Source of the DNA: Alistipes communis
Lineage (GTDB): Bacteria; Bacteroidota; Bacteroidia; Bacteroidales; Rikenellaceae
Length of the DNA: 64,000 nucleotides
Assembly (NCBI RefSeq): GCF_006542665.1
Contig: NZ_AP019735.1
Location: forward strand, 1,798,001 to 1,862,000
Reading direction: 5' to 3'
This document shows, one piece after another, positions 32,025 through 40,918 of the stretch. Each line of letters opens with the position of its first letter. Position 1 is the stretch's first letter. Below the pieces are notes generated by a model. The model was not told the origin of the DNA and searched no databases. It worked only from the letters and a program-made list of their open reading frames with translations. A program made the translations under genes and the position numbers.

Positions 32025-32930
32025 ATGCGTAATCGGATTTTCGGGTGGATCATGACGGTGGGATTCGTCGCTGGCGGCGGGGAGGTTGCGGCACAGGAGC
32101 CGCTGCGGCAAGGGCCGCAGGAGAGTGTCGTGCTGCGTTTCGACGAGGCTCGGCGCGATACGCTGGCCGACGTGCCGTCGGCGACGGCGGAAACTCTGCC
32201 GGCCGCTGCCGGGCGGCCGTTCGCCTACAAACTCAACCACCGCCGCGTAACCCGCGAAGAGGCTTACGGGCGGGTTACATTGTGGAACGTCCGCCGCGTG
32301 CGGGTCAAGAACCGTCGTATGCGACTCGCCGATACGACACGGCGCGAACGGGTGCGACTGTTGAAATTCTTCATCGAACGCGACCGCCGCAAGGGCGTGC
32401 GGCCGCATCTGCAAGGTAACGTAGCGGGGTACAGGTGGAGTGCGACGAGTCTGGAAGGCGCACGGCAGCGCAGGCAGGCAGTGCATATCCGCACCTATAC
32501 GCTGCGTGCGGAATACGATTCGCTGCGCCGTGCCGGTGGCATCGACCGGTCGGGTCGCATTCCCGACGGATTATGGCATCCGCTGCCGCACGACGCCCGT
32601 TATTTGCTCGACGGGATCGAAGTACCGGGCAGGGTTTTCCAGTTCATCGACGGATTGATCCTCCGTTCGCTCGACATTCGTACCGATTCGGCGACGATCG
32701 ACGGACGTCCGCTCGTCGTCGGGAGAACCTATGCCGACCGTGCGCCGCTGGTCGTGATCGACGGAATGCCGTCGGATGTCGGAGAGTGGCTGCGGATGTG
32801 TCGGGCGAACGTCTTCTCGTTGGAGGCGGAGGTTCCGATGTACTATTATTACCTGCTGCCCGTCGAAGCGGTCGAAACCTTCGGCCGGCGCGGCCGGTTC
32901 GGCGCCGTCTGCATCGAACCGGCGCGCTGA
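32025..32930 (+). CDS. exported protein with TonB-receptor plug-like C-terminus
   Basis: A 301-aa protein with signal peptide MRNRIFGWIMTVGFVAGGGEVAAQ. The middle is very Arg-rich (RVKNRRMRLADTTRRERVRL, GARQRRQAVHIRTY). The last 60 residues, PLVVIDGMPSD and YYYYLLPVEAVETF with GRRGRFGAVCIEPAR, match the pattern of TonB-dependent receptor plug domains (VIDG, then a VE-x-V stretch and a G-x-x-G-x-x-G-V end), yet no barrel follows. It may be a stand-alone plug-like partner of a TonB system or an unrelated envelope protein. I cannot assign a function. Flanking genes give no clue. Confidence 0.65.
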   Translation: MRNRIFGWIMTVGFVAGGGEVAAQEPLRQGPQESVVLRFDEARRDTLADVPSATAETLPAAAGRPFAYKLNHRRVTREEAYGRVTLWNVRRVRVKNRRMRLADTTRRERVRLLKFFIERDRRKGVRPHLQGNVAGYRWSATSLEGARQRRQAVHIRTYTLRAEYDSLRRAGGIDRSGRIPDGLWHPLPHDARYLLDGIEVPGRVFQFIDGLILRSLDIRTDSATIDGRPLVVGRTYADRAPLVVIDGMPSDVGEWLRMCRANVFSLEAEVPMYYYYLLPVEAVETFGRRGRFGAVCIEPAR

Positions 32931-33002
32931 GGGAGAAAATGCGGCGGATGAAAATTTCGTAAAAAATGGTCGGGACGGTCGCGGATTCCGAAAAAAATGT
33001 TG

Positions 33003-33010
33003 TACCTTTG
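33003..33010 (+). promoter_or_regulatory. -7 box of the pyr operon promoter
   Basis: TACCTTTG fits TAnnTTTG. Transcription would start near 33017 and give a leader of about 158 nt before pyrC. The -33 element is poor. Confidence 0.5.
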
Positions 33011-33029
33011 TCCCCGATATCGGGAAGCC

Positions 33030-33140
33030 ATGTACAAAGACCATCCGAACATATCCGCCTCTTTCGCGTTTCGGCGAACGAAGAGTAATCCGTCGGATTA
33101 CGATACTTGCGGGCTTCTTATTTTCCAATTTAAAGGGTAA
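33030..33140 (+). CDS. putative leader peptide of the pyr operon
   Basis: A 36-codon frame starting MYKDHPNISASFAFRRTKSN and ending in LLIFQFKG. Its TAA (33138-33140) lies inside the 5' arm of the terminator hairpin directly before pyrC. A ribosome translating to the end would cover that arm and stop the terminator forming. The codons just before the stop cross a U-rich stretch (33114-33131). This layout is that of the E. coli pyrBI leader, where UTP shortage stalls the polymerase and lets the ribosome catch up. The peptide itself need not be functional. Inferred from layout only. Confidence 0.45.
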   Translation: MYKDHPNISASFAFRRTKSNPSDYDTCGLLIFQFKG

Positions 33141-33164
33141 CTGTTTTTCAGTTACTCTTTTTTT
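33085..33164 (+). terminator. attenuator in front of pyrC
   Basis: Three parts: a possible pause hairpin GTAATCC-GTC-GGATTAC (33085-33101); a U-rich tract (33114-33131); and an intrinsic terminator, AAAGGGTAACTG (33132-33143), T5 loop, CAGTTACTCTTT (33149-33160), T-run to 33164. AAGAGTAA (33081-33088) can also pair with TTACTCTT in the 3' arm, an alternative antiterminator. The terminator ends 11 bp before the pyrC start, so it must be read through to express the operon. Confidence 0.65.
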
Positions 33165-33174
33165 ATGTACGCAG

Positions 33175-34455
33175 ATGAAGAGATTGTTGCAGGGCGCCGA
33201 AGTGTGGCGTGACGGAGGGTTCGTGCGGGCCGACGTGCTCGTCGACGGCGACCGGATCGCGGCCGTGGGGCTCGGGTTGCCGGTCGAAGGGTGCGAGGTC
33301 GTGCCGCTCGGAGGAATGAAGATTCTGCCGGGGCTGGTCGATGTGCACGTACACTTGCGCGAACCCGGCTTTACGGCCAAGGAGACCATCGCCACGGGAA
33401 CGCGCGCGGCTGCTCACGGCGGTTATACGACCGTCTGTCCGATGCCCAATCTTTCGCCTGCGCCCGATTCGCCGGAGCATCTGGCCGTCGAGTTGGAGGC
33501 GATCCGGCGCGACGCCGCGGTGCGGGTCGTTCCCTACGGCTGCATCACCCGCGGGCAGAAGGGGCGCGGCGAGCTGGTCGATTTCGACGCGCTGGCACCC
33601 GACGTCGTCGGCTTCTCGGACGACGGCCGCGGCGTGCAGGAGGAGGCGCTCATGCGCGAAGCGATGCGCAGGGTAGCCCGCACGGGGCGTCCCGTGGTCG
33701 CCCACTGCGAGGTCGAGGCCCTGCTCGACAAGGGATATATCCACGACGGCGGCTATTGCCGCGCGCACGGTCATCGGGGCATCTCGTCCGAGAGCGAGTG
33801 GCGGCAGGTCGAGCGCGACATCCGGCTTGTGGCCGAGACGGGGTGCCGCTACCATGTCTGCCACGTCTCCACGAAGGAGAGCGTCGAGCTGGTGCGCCGT
33901 GCCAAAGCGGCCGGACTGCCCGTGAGTTGCGAGACGGCGCCGCACTATCTGGTGCTGTGCGACGAGGATCTGCGCGAGGAGGGGCGCTTCAAGATGAACC
34001 CGCCGCTGCGCAGCCGTGCCGACCGCGAGGCGCTCGTGGCCGGCTTGCAGGACGGGACGATCGAGGTGATCGCCACTGACCATGCGCCCCACACCGCCGC
34101 CGAGAAGGCCCGCGGGCTGGCGGGCAGCGCCATGGGCGTCGTGGGGTTGGAATGCGCCTTCGCGGTGCTCAATACGGCGCTCGTCGGGCGGGGGATCATC
34201 TCCTTCGCGCGGCTGGTGGAGGCGATGGCCGTCGCGCCGCGCCGCATCTTCTCGCTCGGCGGCGGCACGATCGCTGCGGGCGAGCCGGCCGACCTGACGG
34301 CGGTGGACACCGAGCGGGCGGGGACGGTCGATCCCGACCGCTTCCTGTCGATGGGGCGCAGCACCCCCTTCGCCGGAATGGCGGTGCGGGGCGAGGTGAT
34401 GCTGACGCTGGTCGGGGGCCGCGAAGCCTATCGCAACGGGGATTTGAAAAGATAA
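33175..34455 (+). CDS. pyrC: dihydroorotase (class I)
   Basis: Third step of UMP synthesis: closes carbamoyl-aspartate to dihydroorotate. The 426-aa protein has the zinc site VDVHVHLREPG (His 58 and 60), GYTTVCPMPN, FSDDGRGV, VAHCE, the His in CHVSTKESVELVRRAK, and IATDHAPHT with the catalytic Asp. Length and motifs fit class I dihydroorotase (the B. subtilis type) rather than the shorter E. coli type. It follows directly on the attenuator and lies 9 bp before carA. The frame is open upstream, but ATG 33175 starts the conserved protein. Confidence 0.95.
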   Translation: MKRLLQGAEVWRDGGFVRADVLVDGDRIAAVGLGLPVEGCEVVPLGGMKILPGLVDVHVHLREPGFTAKETIATGTRAAAHGGYTTVCPMPNLSPAPDSPEHLAVELEAIRRDAAVRVVPYGCITRGQKGRGELVDFDALAPDVVGFSDDGRGVQEEALMREAMRRVARTGRPVVAHCEVEALLDKGYIHDGGYCRAHGHRGISSESEWRQVERDIRLVAETGCRYHVCHVSTKESVELVRRAKAAGLPVSCETAPHYLVLCDEDLREEGRFKMNPPLRSRADREALVAGLQDGTIEVIATDHAPHTAAEKARGLAGSAMGVVGLECAFAVLNTALVGRGIISFARLVEAMAVAPRRIFSLGGGTIAAGEPADLTAVDTERAGTVDPDRFLSMGRSTPFAGMAVRGEVMLTLVGGREAYRNGDLKR

Positions 34456-34464
34456 CACAATACT

Positions 34465-35562
34465 ATGAATATGAAACCTTATACGAAGAAAATCGTTCTG
34501 GAAAACGGACAGGAGTTCTACGGATACGGCTTCGGGGCGGACAAGGAGGCGATCTGCGAGATCGTGTTCAACACCTCGATGGTCGGTTACCAGGAGATCA
34601 TGTCCGATCCGTCCTACACGGACCAGATGGTCGTGATGACCTACCCGCTGATCGGCAACTACGGTATGACCGACGAAGACTACGAAACGAAAAACCCGAC
34701 CATCGGCGGCATGATCGTGCGCGAGTACAACGATTCGCCCTCGAATTTCCGTTACACGAAGACGCTCAGCGAGGTCTTCGAGGAGCACGCCATCCCCGGC
34801 ATCGAGGGGGTCGACACGCGGATGCTGACACGCATCATCCGCAACGAGGGCAGCCAGCGGGTGATGATTACTTCGGTCGAAACGCCCCGCGAGGAGGCGC
34901 TCGCACGCATGGCCGCGACGCCGTGGCCGCACGACATGGTGTCGCGCGTGAGTTGCCGCAAGCGGTGGATGTCGCGCGTGCCCAACCACAAGTACGACGT
35001 GGTGGCCGTCGACTGCGGCATCAAATACAACATCATCCGCCTGCTGAACCGCGTGGGATGCAACGTGACGGTGGTGCCCTACGACGCTACGGCGGAGCAG
35101 ATTCTCGCGTTCCGTCCCGACGGGCTGGTGCTTTCGAACGGCCCGGGCGACCCGAATGACGTGCAGGGGGTGATCGAACTGGTGCGCCAGCTGCGCGGGC
35201 GGCTGCCGATCTTCGGCATCTGCATGGGGCACCAGCTCATCTCGCTGGCCTACGGAGCGAAGACCTTCAAGATGAAGTTCGGCCACCGCGGCGCGAACCA
35301 TCCGGTGAAGAACCTCCAGACGGGCAAGATCGAGATCACGAGCCAGAACCACAGTTTCGCCGTCGACGTGGCGTCGCTCGAAGGCACGGGATTGGAGCTC
35401 ACGCACGTCAATCTGCTGGACGGTACGGCCGAAGGCGTCGCCTGCTACAAGGACGGGGTCTTCTCGATGCAGTATCATCCCGAGAGCGCTTCGGGGCCGC
35501 AGGACAGCGCCTATTTGTTCGATAAGTTCACTAAAATGATGGAGGATTGGAAAAATGCCTAA
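34465..35562 (+). CDS. carA: carbamoyl-phosphate synthase small (glutaminase) subunit
   Basis: Releases ammonia from glutamine for CarB. The 365-aa protein has the N-terminal CarA domain (FNTSMVGYQEIMSDPSYTDQ, GNYGMTDED) and a class I amidotransferase with catalytic Cys in FGICMGHQLI and the His/Glu pair in YHPESASGPQDS; LSNGPGDPND forms the oxyanion region. It overlaps carB by 8 bp, so the two subunits are translated together. Confidence 0.97.
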   Translation: MNMKPYTKKIVLENGQEFYGYGFGADKEAICEIVFNTSMVGYQEIMSDPSYTDQMVVMTYPLIGNYGMTDEDYETKNPTIGGMIVREYNDSPSNFRYTKTLSEVFEEHAIPGIEGVDTRMLTRIIRNEGSQRVMITSVETPREEALARMAATPWPHDMVSRVSCRKRWMSRVPNHKYDVVAVDCGIKYNIIRLLNRVGCNVTVVPYDATAEQILAFRPDGLVLSNGPGDPNDVQGVIELVRQLRGRLPIFGICMGHQLISLAYGAKTFKMKFGHRGANHPVKNLQTGKIEITSQNHSFAVDVASLEGTGLELTHVNLLDGTAEGVACYKDGVFSMQYHPESASGPQDSAYLFDKFTKMMEDWKNA

Positions 35563-38500
35563 GAGAACGGATATCAAGAAAGTAATGGTGATCGGCTCGG
35601 GGCCGATCGTGATCGGTCAGGCCGCCGAGTTCGACTATGCGGGGACGCAGGCCTGCCTCGCGCTGAAAGAGGAGGGGTACGAGGTGATCCTGGTGAATTC
35701 CAATCCGGCGACGATTATGACCGACACGCATATCGCCGACAAGGTCTATATGGAGCCGCTGACGCTCGAATACGTGGCCAAGATCATCCGTTACGAGCGT
35801 CCCGATGCCATCGTGCCGGGGCTGGGCGGCCAGACGGGCCTGAATCTGGCCGTGCAGCTGGCCAAGAAGGGCGTGTTGCAGGAGTGCCAGGTCGAGATTC
35901 TGGGTACGTCGTTCGAGAGCATCGAGCAGGCCGAAGACCGCGAGCTGTTCAAGGAACTGTGCGAGCGGCTGGGCGAACCGGTGCTGCCGTCGCATATCGC
36001 CAACAACATGGAGGAGGGCATCGCCGCCGCCGAGCGGATCGGCTATCCGGTGGTGCTGCGTCCGGCCTTCACGCTGGGCGGTACGGGCGGCGGCTTCGCC
36101 GACAACCGCGAGGAGCTGGAGGAGCTGATGCGCAACGCGCTGATCCTCTCGCCGGTGCATCAGGTGCTCGTCGAAAAGAGCATCAAGGGGTATAAGGAGA
36201 TCGAATACGAGGTGATGCGCGACGCCAACGATACGGCCATCTCGATCTGTTGCATGGAGAACATCGATCCGGTGGGTATCCATACGGGCGACTCGATCGT
36301 GGTGGCACCGTGCCAGACGCTCACCAACCGCGAATTCCAGATGTTGCGCGACAGTGCGCTCAAAATCATCCGTGCGCTCAAAATCGAAGGTGGTTGCAAC
36401 GTGCAGTTCGCGCTCGACCCGCTGTCGTTCAAATACTACCTGATCGAGGTCAACCCCCGTGTGTCGCGCTCGTCGGCGCTGGCGTCGAAGGCGAGCGGCT
36501 ATCCGATCGCCCGCGTTACGGCCAAGGTGGCCATGGGGCTGACGCTCGACGAGATCCGGCTGGCCAACACTCCCGCCTCGTTCGAGCCTGCGCTCGACTA
36601 CGTGGTGACGAAGGTGGCGCGTTTCCCCTTCGACAAGTTCTCCGACGCGTCGAACAAACTCGGCACGCAGATGAAAGCCACGGGCGAGGTGATGTCGGTG
36701 GGCCGCACGATGGAGGAGAGCCTGCTCAAAGCGGTGCGCTCGCTCGAGACGGGCGTCTGCCACATCTACCACAAGAAGTTCGACACGATGTCGGACGACG
36801 AGATGCTGACCTACATCAAGGAGGGTACCGACGACCGCCTCTACGCCATCGCGCAGCTGATCCGCAACGGCGTCGACCTGGCGCTCATCTACAACAACAC
36901 CAAGATCGACATGTTCTTCCTGGAGAAGTTCAAGAACATCGTCGAGATGGAGCGCACGGTGGCGGCGCACCCCTTCGACGAGGCGACGCTGCGCGAGGCC
37001 AAGCGCATGGGCTTCGGCGACAAGTACATCGGGATGCTGTGGGGCGCTACCGAGCACGAGATGTACGCCCTGCGCGAGAAGCTGGGGATTTTCCCCGTCT
37101 ACAAGATGATCGATACCTGCGCGTCGGAGTTCTCCTCCTACGTGCCCTATTTCTACTCGACCTACGAGCAGGAGAACGAGTCGCTGGTGAGCGACCGCGA
37201 GAAGATCATCGTGCTCGGTTCGGGCCCGATCCGCATCGGTCAGGGCGTGGAGTTCGACTATTCGACCGTCCATGCGATCTGGTCGATCCGCAAGGCGGGC
37301 TACGAAGCCATCATCATCAACAACAACCCCGAAACCGTCTCGACGGACTACACGTGCAGCGACAAGCTCTACTTCGAGCCGCTCACGGTCGAGGACGTGA
37401 TGAACGTCATCCACCTCGAAAAGCCCAAGAGCATCGTCGTCTCGCTGGGCGGCCAGACGGCCATCAACCTGGCCGAGCCGCTGGCGCGGCTGGGCGTGCC
37501 GATCATCGGCACCGACGTGCAGGCGATCCGCAACGCCGAGGACCGCGGCTGCTTCGAGAAGATCATGGAGCAGCTGGGCATCCCGCAGCCGCAGGCCGAG
37601 GCCGTGACCGACATCGAGGCGGGCGTGGCGGCCGCTACGCGCATCGGCTATCCGGTGCTGGTGCGTCCGAGCTACGTGCTGGGCGGCCGCGCCATGCAGA
37701 TCGTTTCGAACGAGGAGGCGCTGCGCCATTACTTGCAGACGGCCGTCGAGGTCAACGACGACTCGCCCGTGCTGGTCGACAAATACATCATGGGCAAGGA
37801 GTTGGAGGTCGACGCCATCTGCGACGGCCGCGACGTCTTCATCCCCGGTATCATGGAGCACGTCGAGCGGACGGGCATCCACTCCGGCGACTCGATCAGC
37901 GTCTACCCGACTTTCAGCGTCTCGCCCAAGGTCAAGGAGAAGATCATCGACTATACGGTCAAACTGGGTCTCGAAATCGGCATCGTCGGCCTCTACAACA
38001 TCCAGTTCATCTGCGACGGCCACGACGAGGTCTACGTCATCGAGGTCAACCCCCGTTCGTCGCGCACGGTGCCCTTCCTCTCGAAGGCCACGGGCGTGCA
38101 GATGGCCGACATCGCCACGCAGGTGATCCTCGGGCACAGCCTGCGCGAGCAGGGCATCACCGAGGTCTACGGCCGCGAGAAACAACGCTGGTTCGTCAAG
38201 GCGCCGGCCTTCTCCTTCTCGAAGATCCGCGGGGTGGAGTCCTACCTCTCGCCGGAGATGAAGTCCACGGGCGAGGCGATCGGTTACGACGACAAGCTGA
38301 CACGCGCGCTTTACAAGGCGTTGCAGGCTTCGGGCATGAAGGTGGCCAACTACGGTACGGTGCTGCTCACGATCGCCGACAAGGACAAGGAGGAGGTGCT
38401 GCCGCTGGCGCGCCGTTTCTACAACCTCGGCTTCAACATCGAGGCGACTTCCGGTACGGCCGATTTCCTGCGCCGCCACGGCCTGCGCACGCGCTTGCGC

Positions 38501-38737
38501 CGCAAGCTGTGCGAGGGTAGCAGCGAGATCATCGATTCGCTGCGCCAAGGCCACGTGAGCTACATCATCAACACGATCGACCTGGATCAGCACAATACGC
38601 GCTTCGACGGCTACGAAATCCGCCGCACGGCGGTCGAGAACAACGTGACGCTCTTCACTTCGCTCGAAACGGTGAAGGTGCTGCTCGACGTGCTCGAAGA
38701 GATTACGCTCTCCGTTTCGACGATCGACGCGAAGTAA
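35555..38737 (+). CDS. carB: carbamoyl-phosphate synthase large subunit
   Basis: Makes carbamoyl phosphate from bicarbonate, ammonia and two ATP. The 1060-aa chain has two homologous ATP-grasp halves: VMVIGSGPIVIGQAAEFDYA begins the first and IIVLGSGPIRIGQGVEFDYS (about residue 550) the second, with FTLGGTGGG and YVLGGRAMQ as their ATP loops and EVNPRVSRSSALASKASGYP and EVNPRSSRTVPFLSKATGVQ as repeats. The C-terminal MGS-like domain (about 930-1060) is the allosteric part that binds UMP or ornithine in relatives. Pairs with the adjacent carA. No arginine genes lie nearby, so its context is pyrimidine synthesis. Confidence 0.98.
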   Translation: MPKRTDIKKVMVIGSGPIVIGQAAEFDYAGTQACLALKEEGYEVILVNSNPATIMTDTHIADKVYMEPLTLEYVAKIIRYERPDAIVPGLGGQTGLNLAVQLAKKGVLQECQVEILGTSFESIEQAEDRELFKELCERLGEPVLPSHIANNMEEGIAAAERIGYPVVLRPAFTLGGTGGGFADNREELEELMRNALILSPVHQVLVEKSIKGYKEIEYEVMRDANDTAISICCMENIDPVGIHTGDSIVVAPCQTLTNREFQMLRDSALKIIRALKIEGGCNVQFALDPLSFKYYLIEVNPRVSRSSALASKASGYPIARVTAKVAMGLTLDEIRLANTPASFEPALDYVVTKVARFPFDKFSDASNKLGTQMKATGEVMSVGRTMEESLLKAVRSLETGVCHIYHKKFDTMSDDEMLTYIKEGTDDRLYAIAQLIRNGVDLALIYNNTKIDMFFLEKFKNIVEMERTVAAHPFDEATLREAKRMGFGDKYIGMLWGATEHEMYALREKLGIFPVYKMIDTCASEFSSYVPYFYSTYEQENESLVSDREKIIVLGSGPIRIGQGVEFDYSTVHAIWSIRKAGYEAIIINNNPETVSTDYTCSDKLYFEPLTVEDVMNVIHLEKPKSIVVSLGGQTAINLAEPLARLGVPIIGTDVQAIRNAEDRGCFEKIMEQLGIPQPQAEAVTDIEAGVAAATRIGYPVLVRPSYVLGGRAMQIVSNEEALRHYLQTAVEVNDDSPVLVDKYIMGKELEVDAICDGRDVFIPGIMEHVERTGIHSGDSISVYPTFSVSPKVKEKIIDYTVKLGLEIGIVGLYNIQFICDGHDEVYVIEVNPRSSRTVPFLSKATGVQMADIATQVILGHSLREQGITEVYGREKQRWFVKAPAFSFSKIRGVESYLSPEMKSTGEAIGYDDKLTRALYKALQASGMKVANYGTVLLTIADKDKEEVLPLARRFYNLGFNIEATSGTADFLRRHGLRTRLRRKLCEGSSEIIDSLRQGHVSYIINTIDLDQHNTRFDGYEIRRTAVENNVTLFTSLETVKVLLDVLEEITLSVSTIDAK

Positions 38738-38872
38738 TTTCGATTTCATGCGGCACCTGCGGAACATTCCTTGTCCGCTCCGAACGGGACATGCGCTTGG
38801 TATGCCCCGTCCGACTCGGACGCACGATGCACCACATCTGCCTGCCTGAAATCAAAATTCGGGAACAGAGTT

Positions 38873-39613
38873 ATGTACAAGAAAGCAATCTACACGCTTC
38901 GCTCCAACGAACGGCTGACGCCTGCCGTATGGCGCATGACGCTCGAAGGCGACACGCAGTGGATCACGGCGCCCGGACAGTTCGTCAACGTCGAACTCGA
39001 CGGGTGCTACCTGCGCCGCCCGATCTCGGTCTGCGACTGGGACGAACGGACGATCACGCTGATCTATAAAGTCGTGGGCGAGGGGACGGCGCTCATGGCC
39101 GGCCTGCGGCCCGGCGCGCGGCTCGACCTGCTCACGGGGCTGGGCAACGGCTTCGACGTGACGAAGGGCAGCCGCCGCGAGCTGCTCGTGGGCGGCGGCG
39201 TGGGCGTCCCGCCGCTCTACAATCTCGCCAAACGGCTTCTGGCCGACGGCCGCGAGGTCGCGGTCGTGCTGGGCTTCAACACGGCGGCGGAGGTCTTCTA
39301 CCGCGACGAGTTCGCGCAGTTGGGCTGCCGCGTCGTGGTGGCGACGGCCGACGGGACGGAGGGCGTGCGGGGTTTCGTGACCGACGCGATCCGCGAAAGC
39401 GGCTTGGCATACGACTATTTCTACGCCTGCGGCCCGCTGCCAATGCTGCGTGCGCTGAGCGACGCTACGAAGTGCAGCGGTCAGCTGAGCTTCGAGGAGC
39501 GCATGGGCTGCGGATTCGGCGCCTGCATGGGGTGCAGCTGCAAAACCAAATACGGCAACAAACGCATCTGCAAGGAGGGGCCGGTATTGACGAAGGAGGA
39601 GGTGATATGGTAA
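38873..39613 (+). CDS. pyrK: dihydroorotate dehydrogenase electron-transfer subunit
   Basis: FAD and [2Fe-2S] subunit of class 1B dihydroorotate dehydrogenase; passes electrons from PyrD to NAD+. The 246-aa protein has the FAD site LRRPISVCDWD, the nucleotide region LLVGGGVGVPPLYNLAK, and the C-terminal cluster motif CGFGACMGCSCKTKY with a final Cys in KRICKEG. The ATG at 38873 begins the conserved sequence; the 135 bp after carB carry no recognised gene. It overlaps pyrD by 7 bp, as expected for partner subunits. Confidence 0.95.
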   Translation: MYKKAIYTLRSNERLTPAVWRMTLEGDTQWITAPGQFVNVELDGCYLRRPISVCDWDERTITLIYKVVGEGTALMAGLRPGARLDLLTGLGNGFDVTKGSRRELLVGGGVGVPPLYNLAKRLLADGREVAVVLGFNTAAEVFYRDEFAQLGCRVVVATADGTEGVRGFVTDAIRESGLAYDYFYACGPLPMLRALSDATKCSGQLSFEERMGCGFGACMGCSCKTKYGNKRICKEGPVLTKEEVIW

Positions 39614-40539
39614 CGAAAACGATTGCGCGCGACCTGTCGGTCACGCTGAGCGGCTGGCGGCTGGACAATCCGGTCATTCCGGCCAGCGGCACGTTCGGAT
39701 TCGGCAACGAATTCCGCGATTTCTACGACATCAACATTCTGGGCACCTTCTCGTTCAAGGGTACGACGCGCGACGCGCGCTTCGGCAATCCGACGCCCCG
39801 TATCGCCGAGTGCACGGCGGGGATGATCAACGCCGTGGGGTTGCAGAACCCGGGCATCGACGCCGTGATCGCCGAGGAGCTGCCCCGCCTGCGGACGTTT
39901 TTCCACAAGCCGGTGATCGCCAACATCTCGGGCTTTTCGGTCGAGGAGTACGCCTACTGTTGCGAACGTATCGACCGCGAGGAGGGGATCGGACTGATCG
40001 AGGTCAACGTCTCGTGTCCCAACGTGCGGCACGGCGGCATGTCGTTCGGCACGTCGCCCGAGTGCGCCGCCGAGGTGACGCGCGCCGTGAAGGCCGTGAC
40101 GACCAAACCGGTCTATATCAAGCTCTCGCCCAACGTGACCGACATCGTGGCGATCGCCCGCGCCTGCGAGGAGGCGGGTGCCGACGGGTTGTGCCTGATC
40201 AACACGATGCTCGGTATGCGTATCGACGTGCAGCGCCGCAAACCGGTGATCGCCAACGTGATGGGCGGATTTTCGGGCGACGCGGTCTTCCCTGTGGCAC
40301 TGCGCATGGTCTATCAGGTGGCCGGGGCGTGCGGGATTCCGGTGATCGGCTGCGGCGGCGTGTCGTCGGCGCGCGACGTCATCGAAATGATGATGGCCGG
40401 CGCGACGGCGGTCGAAGTGGGTGCGGCGAACCTGAAAAATCCTTATATTTGCAAGGAGATCATCGAGGCGCTGCCCTCCGAAATGGAGCGGCTGGGCATC
40501 GAACGGCTCGCCGACATCGTGGGTTGTGCTGCGCGGTAG
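39607..40539 (+). CDS. pyrD: dihydroorotate dehydrogenase, class 1B catalytic subunit
   Basis: Oxidises dihydroorotate to orotate with FMN. The 310-aa protein shows NPVIPASGTFGFGNEF, GTFSFKGTTRDARFGN, NAVGLQNPG, the catalytic-Cys loop NVSCPNVRHGG typical of class 1, and the FMN phosphate site GCGGVSSARDVIEMMMAGAT. Presence of PyrK next door defines class 1B, which uses NAD+ rather than quinone. Start overlaps pyrK. Confidence 0.97.
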   Translation: MVTKTIARDLSVTLSGWRLDNPVIPASGTFGFGNEFRDFYDINILGTFSFKGTTRDARFGNPTPRIAECTAGMINAVGLQNPGIDAVIAEELPRLRTFFHKPVIANISGFSVEEYAYCCERIDREEGIGLIEVNVSCPNVRHGGMSFGTSPECAAEVTRAVKAVTTKPVYIKLSPNVTDIVAIARACEEAGADGLCLINTMLGMRIDVQRRKPVIANVMGGFSGDAVFPVALRMVYQVAGACGIPVIGCGGVSSARDVIEMMMAGATAVEVGAANLKNPYICKEIIEALPSEMERLGIERLADIVGCAAR

Positions 40540-40558
40540 GACGCCTATACGCAGGTGC

Positions 40559-40918
40559 GGAAACGTAAAAAGGGATGACGATGTTTCCGGCTGCGAAGCC
40601 TCCCTTTACGACCGCGTCGCCAGCCGAGTGCACCCGCTCGCGGGATGCCGAGGCGCCGCAGCGGAAATCGAGCGCAGCGAAGGGAAAGGGAGGTTTGGAG
40701 GGATTTTAAATACTGTTACATCTCGTCGCAGAGGCGTTCGGGGATGTACGGAGCAGGAACGGAAACGTAAAAGAAAAGATAAAGATGTTTCCGGCTGCGA
40801 AGCCTCCCTTTACAAAGGGAGGTTTGGAGGGATTTTAAATACTGTTACATCTCGTCGCACAGGCGTTCAGGGATGTATGGAGCAGGAACGGAAACGTAAA
40901 AGAAGAGATAAAGATGTT
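40559..40918 (+). repeat. tandem palindromic repeat array leading into pyrF
   Basis: Two copies of a unit of about 129 bp begin at 40559 and 40761; a third, truncated copy begins at 40890 and its ATGTT becomes the first codons of pyrF. Each unit starts GGAAACGTAAAA and contains the inverted pair CCTCCCTTT/AAAGGGAGG followed by TTTGGAGGG. Copy 1 has an extra insert of about 73 bp inside the hairpin. Each full copy also holds TTACATCTCGT (40716-40726 and 40845-40855), the exact complement of codons 4 to 7 of pyrF (40922-40932). In copy 2 the frame from 40785 reads MFPAAKPPFTKGGLEGF, a chance product of the palindrome. It fills the 374-bp gap between pyrD and pyrF. Confidence 0.8.

Noticed and set aside
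35531..38767. A 1,078-codon minus-strand frame opposite carB
   Set aside because: Same cause as the purL antisense frame; carB is certain on the plus strand.
40785..40838. Mini-gene reading MFPAAKPPFTKGGLEGF in the repeat before pyrF
   Set aside because: The peptide is the translation of the CCTCCCTTT/AAAGGGAGG palindrome that appears in many genomes; it has no independent sign of translation.
40559..40918. CRISPR-like array
   Set aside because: Only two and a partial copies of a 129-bp unit without distinct spacers, and no cas genes; it is a tandem duplication.
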